Positions 58,001-64,000 of a DNA stretch of 64,000 bases are shown here, piece after piece; the stretch's first letter is position 1, and every line of letters begins with the position of its first letter. The stretch lies in assembly GCF_029227915.1 (NCBI RefSeq), contig NC_079880.1, positions 22,134,501 to 22,198,500 on the forward strand. The letters run 5' to 3'. This DNA is from Hydractinia symbiolongicarpus. Lineage: Eukaryota > Cnidaria > Hydrozoa > Anthoathecata > Hydractiniidae. The position numbers were made by a program, and so were the translations under genes. The notes under the pieces were generated by a model, which ran no database searches, was not told the DNA's origin, and saw nothing but the letters and a program-made list of their open reading frames with translations.

Positions 58001-60908
58001 TTACTTTCAGGAAAATATTGGAAAAGTTAGAAAATAGCGAAGATGTTTTTGGTGCGGCTGCGAGGGATAGTACAGAAACAGCGTATGCAGAGGTAATCTA
58101 ATTTCATTCGTTTGTTCGTTCAGTTATTCACAAACTCATTTATCCAGTCATTCATTTATTCAGTCATTAATCCATTTAGTGATTCATTTATTTATCCAGT
58201 CATTCAATCATTCTTTCATCCAGGCTTTTATTTATTCAACCATTTATCTAGTCAAGTATGCAGACGTGCTTTTATTCATTTATCTAGTCATCCTTTATCC
58301 AGTCATTCATTCAGTCATTTAGTTATTTCTCCAGTCATTCATTCATTTATTCATCCAGTCATAAATCTCTTAAATCATTTATTTATTCATCCATTTATTC
58401 GGTCATTTATCCAGTCGTGCATTCATTCATGTATCCAGCCTTAAAATCATCTAGGTATTCATTTAGTCATTAATCCATTAAGTCATTCATCCAGTCATTA
58501 TTTCATATAGTCATTAATTCATTTAGTCAACCAGTCATTAATCCATCCAGTCATAAATTCATTTCGTCATCCAGTCATTTGTTAATCGATCTGTTTACTT
58601 ATTTATTAATTAATTCTTGAACATTTCTATTATCTTACTTTCATTACAAAATCTGTTTAATTTCAACGTACATTAAAATTAACTGTGCATACAGATACAT
58701 AATATTTGAAACGACAACTATTTCTATTTCAGATTGAACGTTTAAGTAACGAATTTTTCATGTTGTTGCCTACTGATCACCACAAATACACCAGCGTTCA
58801 ACCTATTAACAATCTCAATGCGCTGGAAGAGCAAGAAAAGAATCTTCTGTATGTAACAGAGTTGAGCTCCACCATGAAGATACTGCTAGCAGCCCAACAT
58901 AAAGCTAAAGGTTAGTTTGTAACCTTTTGTTTCGTAAATGCTGGCTTAATTTTGGCTTAAAAGAGAGTTCATAGTTATTGTGAAATTGTTGTAGATATAT
59001 AAAAGTTTTGTGTCGCTTTGTTGTGGAACATTGATGCCAATAAAGTGGTGTCTGTTGTAAAACTGTTACGTGACATTTATGCGACTGCTGTATAATATTT
59101 GCTTAACAATTTGAATGCGAGCAAAGATTTATCTTACATTTGCGTGAAAATCTACCTTTGTATTCAAGAACATTCTATGCGTCACGTATGCACATTGTTG
59201 TACGTCGTAATGGATTTGTTTCGGATTGGCAATTTTAGCAATCATTACTATTATTTACCCAGGTTAGCCTCTTCAGTTTCTATAGGAACTGTTATCAATG
59301 AGGGTGCTGCGAAGGGGGTCCTAGTGCATTTAAAGCTCCCATTACACTACGGAAGGCGTGCAAGCACAACAACCGCTCAACTTGACAACCGCCTAAGATA
59401 TCAATTCTATTCTCATGCTGAACGTTATACAGAAAAGATCGATTCACATTTTTATAGTCTCTGGCATGACTCGGTCGGGGTCTGAACCCAAGACCTTCCG
59501 CAATAAAGGCGAACGATCTACCACAAGGCCACCAGTCGGTTGATCAAATCTTTGTAGTACTGTTCATTTTTTCGTTTTCTTTAATGCAATAGCAGTGCTC
59601 CTCTACATTTTACATTTGCATTTAACAACTGAAGTAAGGAAAACGATGTTTTTACGAGAAGTGAAATCAAAAACTATCAATCCAAACATGACATTTGCGA
59701 AAGCATCGAATTTGGAAGACTTCATTGTTGTGTATGACTTCAACTCTGACATTCTAGCGTATCTTACTATTTTACTCTATTTTTTTTAGATATCAATCCG
59801 CTCGACTATTGTTTTAAAGCATTAAATTGCCACATCGAAGTATTGGCACCACAAAGTGAAGAGTCACAAGCCATCTTAAAAAGCATATATAACAATCGCG
59901 CAGGTATGTAAGCTTTTATGGATCACTTTAAAAGGTCTTGAATTTCCCAGAAGTATCTTAATTAATATTCTGTTATTGTTTTTTGTTAGAAAGGAAAGTT
60001 ACTGGTATATTTCGAATTGACCAACCGAATGCTGAGTATTATGCAAAAAGAGCAAACAAGTACCTTTTGTGGCATGGTACAAAAGCTGTCCACTTGATTA
60101 GTCTACTTAGAAATGGTTTTCAAATTAACCCAATGTATGCCAGAAATATTGGAAGAAGATTCGGCGATGTAGGTTTTTAATTGATGATGCTCATCTGTTT
60201 TTGCACGTTCGTCCATTCGTTTGTGCTTTTGTTTGTTCGTTCGTTCGTTCTCACTTTACATTTACACCGCATTATTTTTAGGGAGTTTATTTCAGTTACG
60301 AATTTGCCAAAGCACAAGACTACACAGATTACAAAAATGGTTTTGTTTTGCTTTGTGAGGTAATATATTATCACATTGGGCATATTTTGTGAGTACAAGA
60401 AACTTTGAACTTGGTTAACCGAAATAGGTTAAATGAGTGTCCTTAAATGATATAAAAATATCCAGGCGAAAATAATAACTGAAATGTACTGAAGGTGTAA
60501 AAACATAGTATTCTTAAGCTCAATAAATTTAACTAATACTTTCTTCAAAAGCCAAAATAAAGTCTTAAGCAACATACTCAAAGTTTTGAGTATTTAACTG
60601 CTGCGGAATTAATTTTAAAAATATATATATATTTTCCCAAGGTCGCATTGGGAAAAATCACCAACAAATGTTGGGATCCACCAGCCTCTGCTCACACACT
60701 ATGGTTAAAGAAATTAAATTATCCAGACCCGAAGGACGATATTACTATGCCTTATGGTGCGAAATTGCTGACTGGAAAACTAATTCCTGATCCAGCGATG
60801 GAGAAAGAGGACGAAGACTTATTTAGTTGCTATGATGACGAAAACGAGATAGTTGCACGAGATCCTAAGCAAGTAAAGATTAGATATATTATAAGTTTGA
60901 CTACGTAG
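26468..60908 (+). CDS. Ankyrin-repeat poly(ADP-ribose) polymerase with WGR domain (PME-5-like), 38 exons
   Basis: Transfers ADP-ribose from NAD+ to proteins, probably as poly chains in the nucleus. Predicted coding exons: 26468-26603, 28639-28796, 28926-29127, 29322-29763, 30824-31022, 33888-34085, 34211-34374, 34833-35049, 35214-35370, 36019-36227, 37807-38028, 38234-38281, 38390-38524, 39095-39253, 40205-40537, 41190-41387, 42351-42721, 43012-43118, 45577-45805, 46525-46729, 46900-46976, 47532-47778, 48565-48714, 48938-49170, 50192-50375, 50763-50906, 51493-51648, 52311-52513, 53433-53538, 54828-54997, 55423-55579, 56770-56885, 58011-58092, 58733-58910, 59790-59903, 59990-60168, 60282-60359, 60642-60908. 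They sum to 6,930 nt, 2,309 residues, with every junction GT-AG and in phase. That is close to the roughly 2.3-kilo-residue nematode PME-5 (size from memory). Unlike tankyrase it has WGR and PARP-regulatory domains and no SAM domain. Candidate poly(A) signal at 61055-61060. Confidence 0.9.
26640..26671. repeat. Perfect 13-bp hairpin just inside PARP intron 1
   Basis: ATACCCCTGTGCA (26640-26652) and its exact reverse complement (26659-26671) are separated by six bases. It starts 37 bp after the exon 1 donor. Confidence 0.85.
27290..27860. repeat. Possible AT-rich dispersed element in PARP intron 1
   Basis: Phrases such as TTAATTTTCGTGAAGA, GCGAAGATTAATTTTCACG and ATTAATTTTAGCGAAT occur at both ends of a roughly 570-bp stretch in both orientations. 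A short open stretch in the middle contains KRKLLLALFEEKI-like sequence. This suggests a small DNA element, but the ends are not sharp. Confidence 0.35.
31550..31845 (+). mobile_element. tRNA-derived SINE in PARP intron 5 (plus orientation)
   Basis: It begins with a tRNA-like head: TGGTAACCTTGTGGCAGAGT resembles an A box, and GGGTTCAAACC at about 31608-31618 is a B box. An unrelated body follows, containing TTAGGCGATTGTCTAG and CACCAGGTCCCCCTTCG. The tail is GGTAAATAATTTCAATAATAATAATCC-like. A second copy in the opposite orientation is at 59.24-59.55 kb. Confidence 0.75.
32450..32710 (+). repeat. Degenerate minisatellite with GAGCATCAGGCGCA core in PARP intron 5
   Basis: Six copies of a core like CTGAGCATCAGGCGCAT occur at about 32492, 32522, 32567, 32600, 32625 and 32691, spaced 25-65 bp apart and diverged. 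Confidence 0.65.
33330..33715 (+). repeat. Dispersed repeat family R1, copy 1 (PARP intron 5)
   Basis: It contains AAACGCTGATCAAGAAAATG, ATCTTTGACAAACGGTTGCA, GAAACGGATTCGGG and TGGTCCCAGGTAGTCCCTAG in order. The same blocks recur at 62.05-62.42 kb in the same orientation, at 44.6-45.0 kb inverted, and partly at 41.53-41.72 kb. Confidence 0.75.
33888..52513 (+). CDS. PARP exons 6-28: ankyrin repeat array
   Basis: Residues about 380-1,828. Clear ankyrin cores recur: PIHYAAACEGDGPMKYLLSR, TALHYAAERGFI-DVVKVLIE, TPLGFAAQKGHYDVVKLLVE, TALMYACMNGHSQIVAYLLR, TPIHYAAAYGWYHCVQLLLE, TPLAVSILKGHMEISELLLS. Later come NGLTPLHLACMVYNKY, GRSPLHVCIK, GRTALHYAVNATTG, GRTPLHLAALQGATL, TTLHYAASTNSE and GETPLDLASRQKS. 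There are well over fifteen units, some with long insertions. They would form an extended solenoid for binding protein partners. Exon 12 (38234-38281) is only 48 nt. Exon 28 (52311-52513) is an acidic spacer (DIDGDNTQEPGFQFNTNIS) before the WGR domain. Confidence 0.88.
39306..39600. mobile_element. Foldback MITE in PARP intron 14
   Basis: The left arm runs ATTATTTTTATTTTTTAAAG then CTTTCGGCAGTAACAGTGGC, CATCATCAGCAATG and, further in, ACAAGTTTATATATATGCTA. The right arm is the imperfect reverse complement over about 100 bp, ending in CAAAAGCTTCAATAAAAATA. It is non-coding and about 295 bp. Confidence 0.75.
41007..41114. mobile_element. 108-bp MITE with 24-bp terminal inverted repeats in PARP intron 15
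   Basis: The left end starts TACCGTATTTTCCGGTATAT. The right end is the reverse complement with a single mismatch in 24 bases. The middle contains TATAACCCTCACCAACAG. ACCGTATTTTC-GG ends are common in short elements of many animal genomes, often thought hAT-related. Confidence 0.85.
41530..41720 (+). repeat. Dispersed repeat family R1, fragment (PARP intron 16)
   Basis: A partial, diverged copy containing TTGAAACGCTGATCAGAATA and AGGGAGATATAAGAG-TTTTGATGATG. Confidence 0.5.
43735..44190 (+). repeat. Degenerate tandem repeat, unit about 130-150 bp (PARP intron 18)
   Basis: Three loosely similar units share GAGTGCTTTA-like starts, a TATGTCGCA/ATGTCGCACA phrase, GTATAGACGTA-TAC, and a GCAACTT-AGCTTAAAT-like end. 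Divergence is high. Confidence 0.4.
44385..45075 (-). mobile_element. Non-autonomous element nesting an inverted R1 copy (PARP intron 18)
   Basis: One end (44400-44420) has GTACCGTCTGTCTGTCTGTC. The other (about 45034-45070) has CCACGGGCTTAATCGACTAC. The body at 44.63-44.99 kb is an R1 copy in reverse orientation, including TGATGACGTCAG and TTTTCTTGATCAGCGTTTCA. A shorter relative lies at 51.21-51.43 kb. No coding capacity is seen. Confidence 0.6.
51205..51430 (+). repeat. Short copy related to the 44.4-45.1 kb element (PARP intron 26)
   Basis: It has TAGCCCGTGGAGAATCCA (about 51232) and CCCGTCAGACAGACAACAAC (about 51267). These are the same end phrases as the larger copy, reverse oriented and with most of the body missing. 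Confidence 0.5.
53433..54997 (+). CDS. PARP exons 29-30: WGR domain
   Basis: The domain starts YIDPITEVSYDAMLSKVDCR, then WGKYGLNLFYKLQ, and after the intron IVCDKGRGLWILFNKWGRIG, LRGQHQQTPYYTADEAVAEF and KKIFKSKTGNDWED. The name-giving W1879-G1880-R1881 is intact. In PARP1-3 the WGR domain contacts DNA ends and relays activation to the catalytic part. A similar DNA-damage link here is inference. The intron between the two exons carries a roughly 1-kb minisatellite. Confidence 0.92.
53790..54826 (+). repeat. 36-bp minisatellite, about 28 units, in the WGR intron of the PARP gene
   Basis: The unit is ACATCTTTAAAAGTTACTTC followed by AGTATCAACTGTTTTT, alternating with a variant that has CTTAGAGAG in place of CTTTAAAAG. 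The array runs up to the splice acceptor of exon 30. The last partial unit, ATCAACTGTTTTATTAG, provides the acceptor and its pyrimidine tract. Confidence 0.9.
55423..59903 (+). CDS. PARP exons 31-35: PARP regulatory (helical) domain
   Basis: Residues about 1,922-2,136. Recognisable parts are KLPKELEEFMKPI, then CDVTEICNLESYTQRSASLI, IERLSNEFFMLLPTDHHKYT (as in the IxxLSNxFYTLIPH helix of PARP1), and NALEEQEKNLLYVTELSSTM. The last exon has INPLDYCFKALNCHIEVLA, matching the NPLDxxYxxLxxxI segment at the entry of the catalytic domain. This helical domain restrains catalysis in DNA-dependent PARPs. Confidence 0.9.
55599..56461 (+). repeat. Nested tandem duplication in PARP intron 31
   Basis: A block starting GATGTTTGTATTAAAAATTC (about 55602) is repeated from about 56090 with few differences, ending GGCATGATATGTACC in both copies (about 56083 and 56461). 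Inside the first copy a further piece of about 105 bp, starting GAGCAAAATGAATATTTGAT, occurs twice in a row (about 55693 and 55800). The high identity suggests recent events. Confidence 0.9.
57475..57660 (+). repeat. Minisatellite of about 37-bp units in PARP intron 32
   Basis: Five imperfect units carry GGTTGGGAGATTACTTTAGA followed by GAGATGTTT. Some units have an extra AAGTACGGTT segment. Confidence 0.8.
58105..58600 (+). repeat. Degenerate CATT/CAGT-rich simple repeat in PARP intron 33
   Basis: Permuted short words TTCATTTATTCAGTCATT and ATCCAGTCATTCATTC repeat over about 500 bp without a fixed period. Confidence 0.8.
59240..59546 (-). mobile_element. tRNA-derived SINE in PARP intron 34 (minus orientation)
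   Basis: On the minus strand it begins at about 59546 with CAACCGACTGGTGGCCTTGT, then GGTAGATCGTTCGCC (A-box region) and GGTCTTGGGTTCAGACCCCG (B-box region, about 59495-59478). The body contains TAGGCGGTTGTCAAG and CACTAGGACCCCCTTCG. The 3' end is CCTGGGTAAATAATAGTAATG, matching the tail of the 31.55-kb copy. This copy is better preserved in the tRNA head. Confidence 0.8.
59990..60908 (+). CDS. PARP exons 36-38: ADP-ribosyltransferase catalytic domain
   Basis: Exon 36 reads IFRIDQPNAEYYAK then KYLLWHGTKAVHLISLLRNG and a GRRFGD loop. Exon 37 reads GVYFSYEFAKAQDYT and GFVLLCE. Exon 38 begins VALGKITNK and ends NEIVARDPKQVKIRYIISLT. The H-Y-E triad is complete: H2164 in WHGT, Y2198 in GVYF, exactly 34 residues later as in PARP1, and E2290 in NEIV aligned to the PARP1 glutamate by the following D and QV. 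A full H-Y-E set is typical of enzymes that make poly chains. The stop is TAG at 60906-60908. Confidence 0.94.
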
Positions 60909-61054
60909 ATATTTACACTATGATGCTGTTGTTGTTGCTGTTGTTTTTGTTTTCGTTACCAATGTGCGATTCTAGAAAACCAAAAGATGCGTGATTCTTC
61001 GCAAAATGTTTTGAAAATTTAAAAACTTTTTACTGTTTTAATAAGATTATTTTT

Positions 61055-61060
61055 AATAAA
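61055..61060 (+). terminator. Candidate poly(A) signal of the PARP gene
   Basis: AATAAA about 147 bp after the stop codon in a T-rich setting; a second candidate lies near 61413. Confidence 0.4.
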
Positions 61061-61433
61061 TTTTACATAACATCAGTAATAAAAATCACAAGAAAGTTTT
61101 CTTTTTAAATGGGAAAGCTGATATAATGAAGTCTGTGTAATTTGTTGTTTTCCTCTTTGTCATTGTTATTGTAGTGTTTTTGTTAACCACGTGGTTGTTG
61201 TTGTTGTTTTTTATATTTTTTAAGTTTTTTTTTCTAATTATATGGAGGAAGGCAGTTACACAAACATTTGAAATTAACCTGGTACATTGTATATGTGATA
61301 AAAAATGTTTGCATGAAAAGACACATTTTCATTACTTTGGCTCAGAATGCATAATTTTAAAGTAAGTTATGCTCATAAGTTATTCAATTGTAAGTACATA
61401 TTTAAGTCAACAAAAATAAAGTTTTTTACCGCA

Positions 61434-61453
61434 ATCCTGTACTAAAGTACAGG
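61434..61453. repeat. Perfect 9-bp hairpin downstream of PARP
   Basis: TCCTGTACT, loop AA, AGTACAGGA. Confidence 0.7.
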
Positions 61454-61792
61454 AAAACAAAACTTTATCATGAATTTCACTGTTATTCTGCCCAGCCGTA
61501 TTTTGTTTTTCTCTCGTATATTGTATTTAAAAATTTGTTCTTACATTATATATACATCAATTTTAAATTTTAGCTGACATACAAAAAATTAATTTCTTTA
61601 ATCTATTGTATTTTAACCTGTCTGTACCTTTTTTCATAGAAAAAAACAAGAGATCCTTTAAAAACATTGTATTTTGTAACTTTGGCTAAGAAACTTACTG
61701 GTGCCATTTTTAGCTTACTTTAGCCATCCGACGGGGGTTGACTTTAAAAGGTAAATGACAGGATTTTAAAAGCGTTATTGCTACTTTGATTT

Positions 61793-61818
61793 AAGCATAG
61801 TCAAAAGACTATGCTTAG
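61793..61818. repeat. Perfect 11-bp hairpin downstream of PARP
   Basis: TAAGCATAGTC, loop AAAA, GACTATGCTTA. Confidence 0.7.
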
Positions 61819-62044
61819 TCTTTTTCTTGTGACTATGATCTAAGTAAAGTTGTGTTCAACTTTAAATCATCATGAAATCATAGCGTTTAAGGATTTCGTT
61901 GGCACGGTAGGAATTCGGATAAGCTTCATACAGTGTAGTTCTGCGTTTGCCTTGATCGAATTCAAAGTTTGTTAGAATGTTCTCCAAAACCAAATTTAAG
62001 GACCTCGTGAAAGCGTCATTGGTGTGGCCAAGGATGTTTAAAAA

Positions 62045-62420
62045 GAGAAGGAGACACATTGGATTTCATGGCGTCAGCAACCCATCCACAAATTAAAAAA
62101 ATTGAAACCTTGTTTTCACGTTGCCTCTATTGTGCAGAGCTGAAAATGCTGATCAAGAAAATGTATATGATCATGTGCTCTATGAACGGTTAATGAGATA
62201 TAAGGGTTTAAAAATTGTGCTGACGTTAGCAAAGGCCCGTGAAAACACAAAAAATTTTATTTAACAATTTATATGCCTGTTGTCTTCGTATAGATCTTGA
62301 AACGCTGATCAAGAAAATGCATAGGATCATGTATCTTTGACAAACGGTTGCAAATATATTGGAAATTGAATAATTTTTGATGACGTCATCAACCCGTTCA
62401 TTCCGAAACGGATTCGGCCT
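62045..62420 (+). repeat. Dispersed repeat family R1, copy 3
   Basis: Same blocks as at 33.33-33.72 kb: GAAACGCTGATCAAGAAAAT, CATGTATCTTTGACAAACGG, a full CRE-like TGATGACGTCATCAACCC and CGAAACGGATTCGG. It also has a second upstream half-unit with GCTGATCAAGAAAATGTATA, so the family has an internal duplication. Confidence 0.75.
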
Positions 62421-62990
62421 CGAAGCACTTTTTATTTTTGCTTTATTTAGAGCATGTTTAAAGAAAGTAAACATAATTTGAAAAACATTTTAATAAAGCA
62501 AAAATGCGTTCACATTATTAAGCATGCTTTAAATCGTGCTTTAAATATACAGCATGCTTCTAGTGTGAACCCCCCCCCCCCCCTATCTCCTTCTCTCTTA
62601 AACCTTTTTGGTGTGGCTGAGTTCTATTCCAATTTTCGTAAAAAGAAATCCATTTAAGAAAAGAGAAATTAGCTTTACATTGGTGAACCTCCTTTGAAAA
62701 AAGACAGGATAAAAAATTTTAAAAAAATAATCTCAGTGCCTTTTGGCTTTTACGGTTTAAAGAAATTTTAATAATAGGCAGTTTACAAATGGTTTAACTA
62801 CTTCTTACCTACAAGAACCCGCGCGCATGTACAAAAGTTTTGCCAATTTTCAAAACCTTTTGTATTGTTAAATAATTTATCTATTGCTTTAGGGCTTTTT
62901 CCGTGTTACTTTTTCCAAAATTCACTTTTCTTTTGGCGGCGTATTTATAACCTCAAAATAGCTATTTCAACAGCGATACCACATTATACA
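62421..62990. other. Noncoding stretch with poly-C tract
   Basis: A run of about 15 C lies at about 62569-62583. Upstream, GCATGCTTTAAATCGTGCTTTA and AGCATGCTTCTAGTGTGAAC look like arms of a small decayed element. No gene is recognised. Confidence 0.4.
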
Positions 62991-63004
62991 ACTTTTGCAG
63001 CATT

Positions 63005-64000
63005 TTTCTGTATTATAGAAACTATAAAAATTTCGATGAAAAGACGTTTTTGGCTGATGTAAAAGCTGCTGACTTTTGTTGTGACACTGCCGATCCTGAT
63101 TTGAACTATGAAAATCTTCAAGTAATTTTTAGAAATATTGTAGATAAACATGCTCCTTTGAAACAGAAAACATTGCGTGGAAACGATGCTCCCTTCATGA
63201 ATAAAAAATTAAGAAAGGCTATATACTCTAGGTCAAGGTTTAAAAATAAATATAACAATGATAAAACTGAGGAAAACAATGCCAATTATAAAAGACAAAG
63301 AAACAAATTACGAAATATAGCTGTTAAGGAATATTTTAAAAAAATAACCCAGGCCGGAGCAGTCGAAAATAAAAACAAAATGATAGCAAATCCAAACAAA
63401 TTTCATTCGATCCTTCTATCAAGAGCCAAAATTGATAACTCGAAGCTTGAAATAAACATTGGCGATAGAGTCATACAATCAGAAAGGTCCGTAAAACTTT
63501 TAGGAGTAACAATTGATGATAAATTAAATTTTAACTTGCACATTAGTAATCTTTGTCGAAAAGCCTCAGCCCAGCTGAATGTATTATTTAGATTTAAAAA
63601 TGTACTATCTTTGCAAACAAGATCTATTTTAGCACAAAGCTTCGTGTATGCAAATTTTAATTATTGTCCCTTAGTTTGGCATTTCTCTTCTTCGAAATCT
63701 CTTTTGAAAATTGAAAAACTCCACAACAGGGCTTTAAGTTTTATTCATGATGACCCAAGACCAGTTGATTGCCTCCCAAATAAACATTATATGGAATTAC
63801 TAAGGCACAGATATTTATGCATAGAAATATTTAAAATTCGGAGAAACATCAGTCCTTCTTTCATGAAAGATATTTTCCTTTTTGAGGAAACTGATAGGCC
63901 AGTAAGAAGTCAAAACATGAACAACCTAAAAACCATCAGTGTAAAAACAAGCACCTTTGGTCTAAACAGTTTGCGATGTTTAGCCCCAAAAGTTTGGAAT
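63005..64000 (+). mobile_element. Non-LTR retrotransposon (CR1/L2-like) with the reverse-transcriptase core missing, running off the window
   Basis: One open frame runs from about 63005 to the window edge. It begins YRNYKNFDEKTFLADVK and has KHAPLKQKTLRGNDAPFMNK, LRKAIYSRSRFKNKYN and NYKRQRNKLRNIAVKEYF, which are the endonuclease end and the linker. About 20 codons later it reads NPNKFHSILLSRAKIDNS, then VKLLGVTIDDKLNFNLHISN, LCRKASAQLNVLFRFKNVLS, FNYCPLVWHFSSSKSLLKIE and KLHNRALSFIHDD, which lie beyond the reverse-transcriptase palm. The fingers and palm with the YADD box are absent, yet the frame stays open, so an in-frame internal deletion is likely. The 5' end is truncated. Confidence 0.85.

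Noticed and set aside
58112-58444. 110-residue open frame rich in HSFIHPVI
   Set aside because: It is a translation of the CATT/CAGT-rich simple repeat.
59099-59485. 128-residue open frame on the plus strand
   Set aside because: It runs through the minus-strand SINE and has no family resemblance.
59478-59546. Possible tRNA gene on the minus strand
   Set aside because: The head resembles a tRNA with A and B boxes but does not fold into a full cloverleaf by eye. The same head-body-tail occurs at 31.55 kb, so it is a SINE.
26468-60908. Tankyrase identity for the PARP gene
   Set aside because: No SAM domain is seen, while WGR and PARP-regulatory domains are present, which tankyrases lack.

Overview
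This is an AT-rich animal nuclear genome window with intron-rich genes and many transposon remnants. The best guess is a cnidarian, perhaps a hydrozoan. That rests on a DZIP3-type HEPN domain joined to NACHT-LRR, a WGR-type ankyrin PARP, and a mix of CR1/L2-like LINEs, Tigger, integrase-core relics and MITEs. The species cannot be fixed from the window alone.

Layout. 0.3-3.4 kb: relics of a transposon-type protein, a broken ubiquitin-specific protease fragment, a three-copy tandem repeat and a decayed Tigger transposase (minus strand). 3.4-10.3 kb: no convincing host gene. It holds a TTAA-bounded element with near-end inverted repeats enclosing three splice-compatible minus-strand coding segments, and an integrase-core relic. 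10.3-16.9 kb: an NLR-type immune receptor gene on the plus strand (HEPN, coiled coil, decayed Death exon, NACHT, LRR) with a one-base frameshift inside the NACHT domain. 17-26 kb: retroelement debris, including a LINE 5' region with a 2A-like motif, a minus-strand LINE reverse transcriptase and a small MITE.

26.468-60.908 kb: one large plus-strand gene of 38 predicted coding exons and 2,309 residues. It encodes a nuclear-type ankyrin-repeat poly(ADP-ribose) polymerase with WGR, PARP-regulatory and PARP-catalytic domains, the architecture of nematode PME-5. Every exon junction checked here keeps frame. Its introns hold two tRNA-derived SINEs, two foldback MITEs, a dispersed repeat family carrying CRE-like TGACGTCA sites, and several minisatellites. 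One of these, of about 1 kb, abuts the splice acceptor of the second WGR exon. 61-64 kb: noncoding sequence, another dispersed repeat copy, then a non-LTR retrotransposon running off the window whose reverse-transcriptase core appears to be missing.

The two host genes belong to processes often linked to stress and defence: NLR sensing (here with a HEPN domain that keeps a nuclease-type R-x4-H motif) and ADP-ribosylation. Nothing in the sequence shows that they act together.
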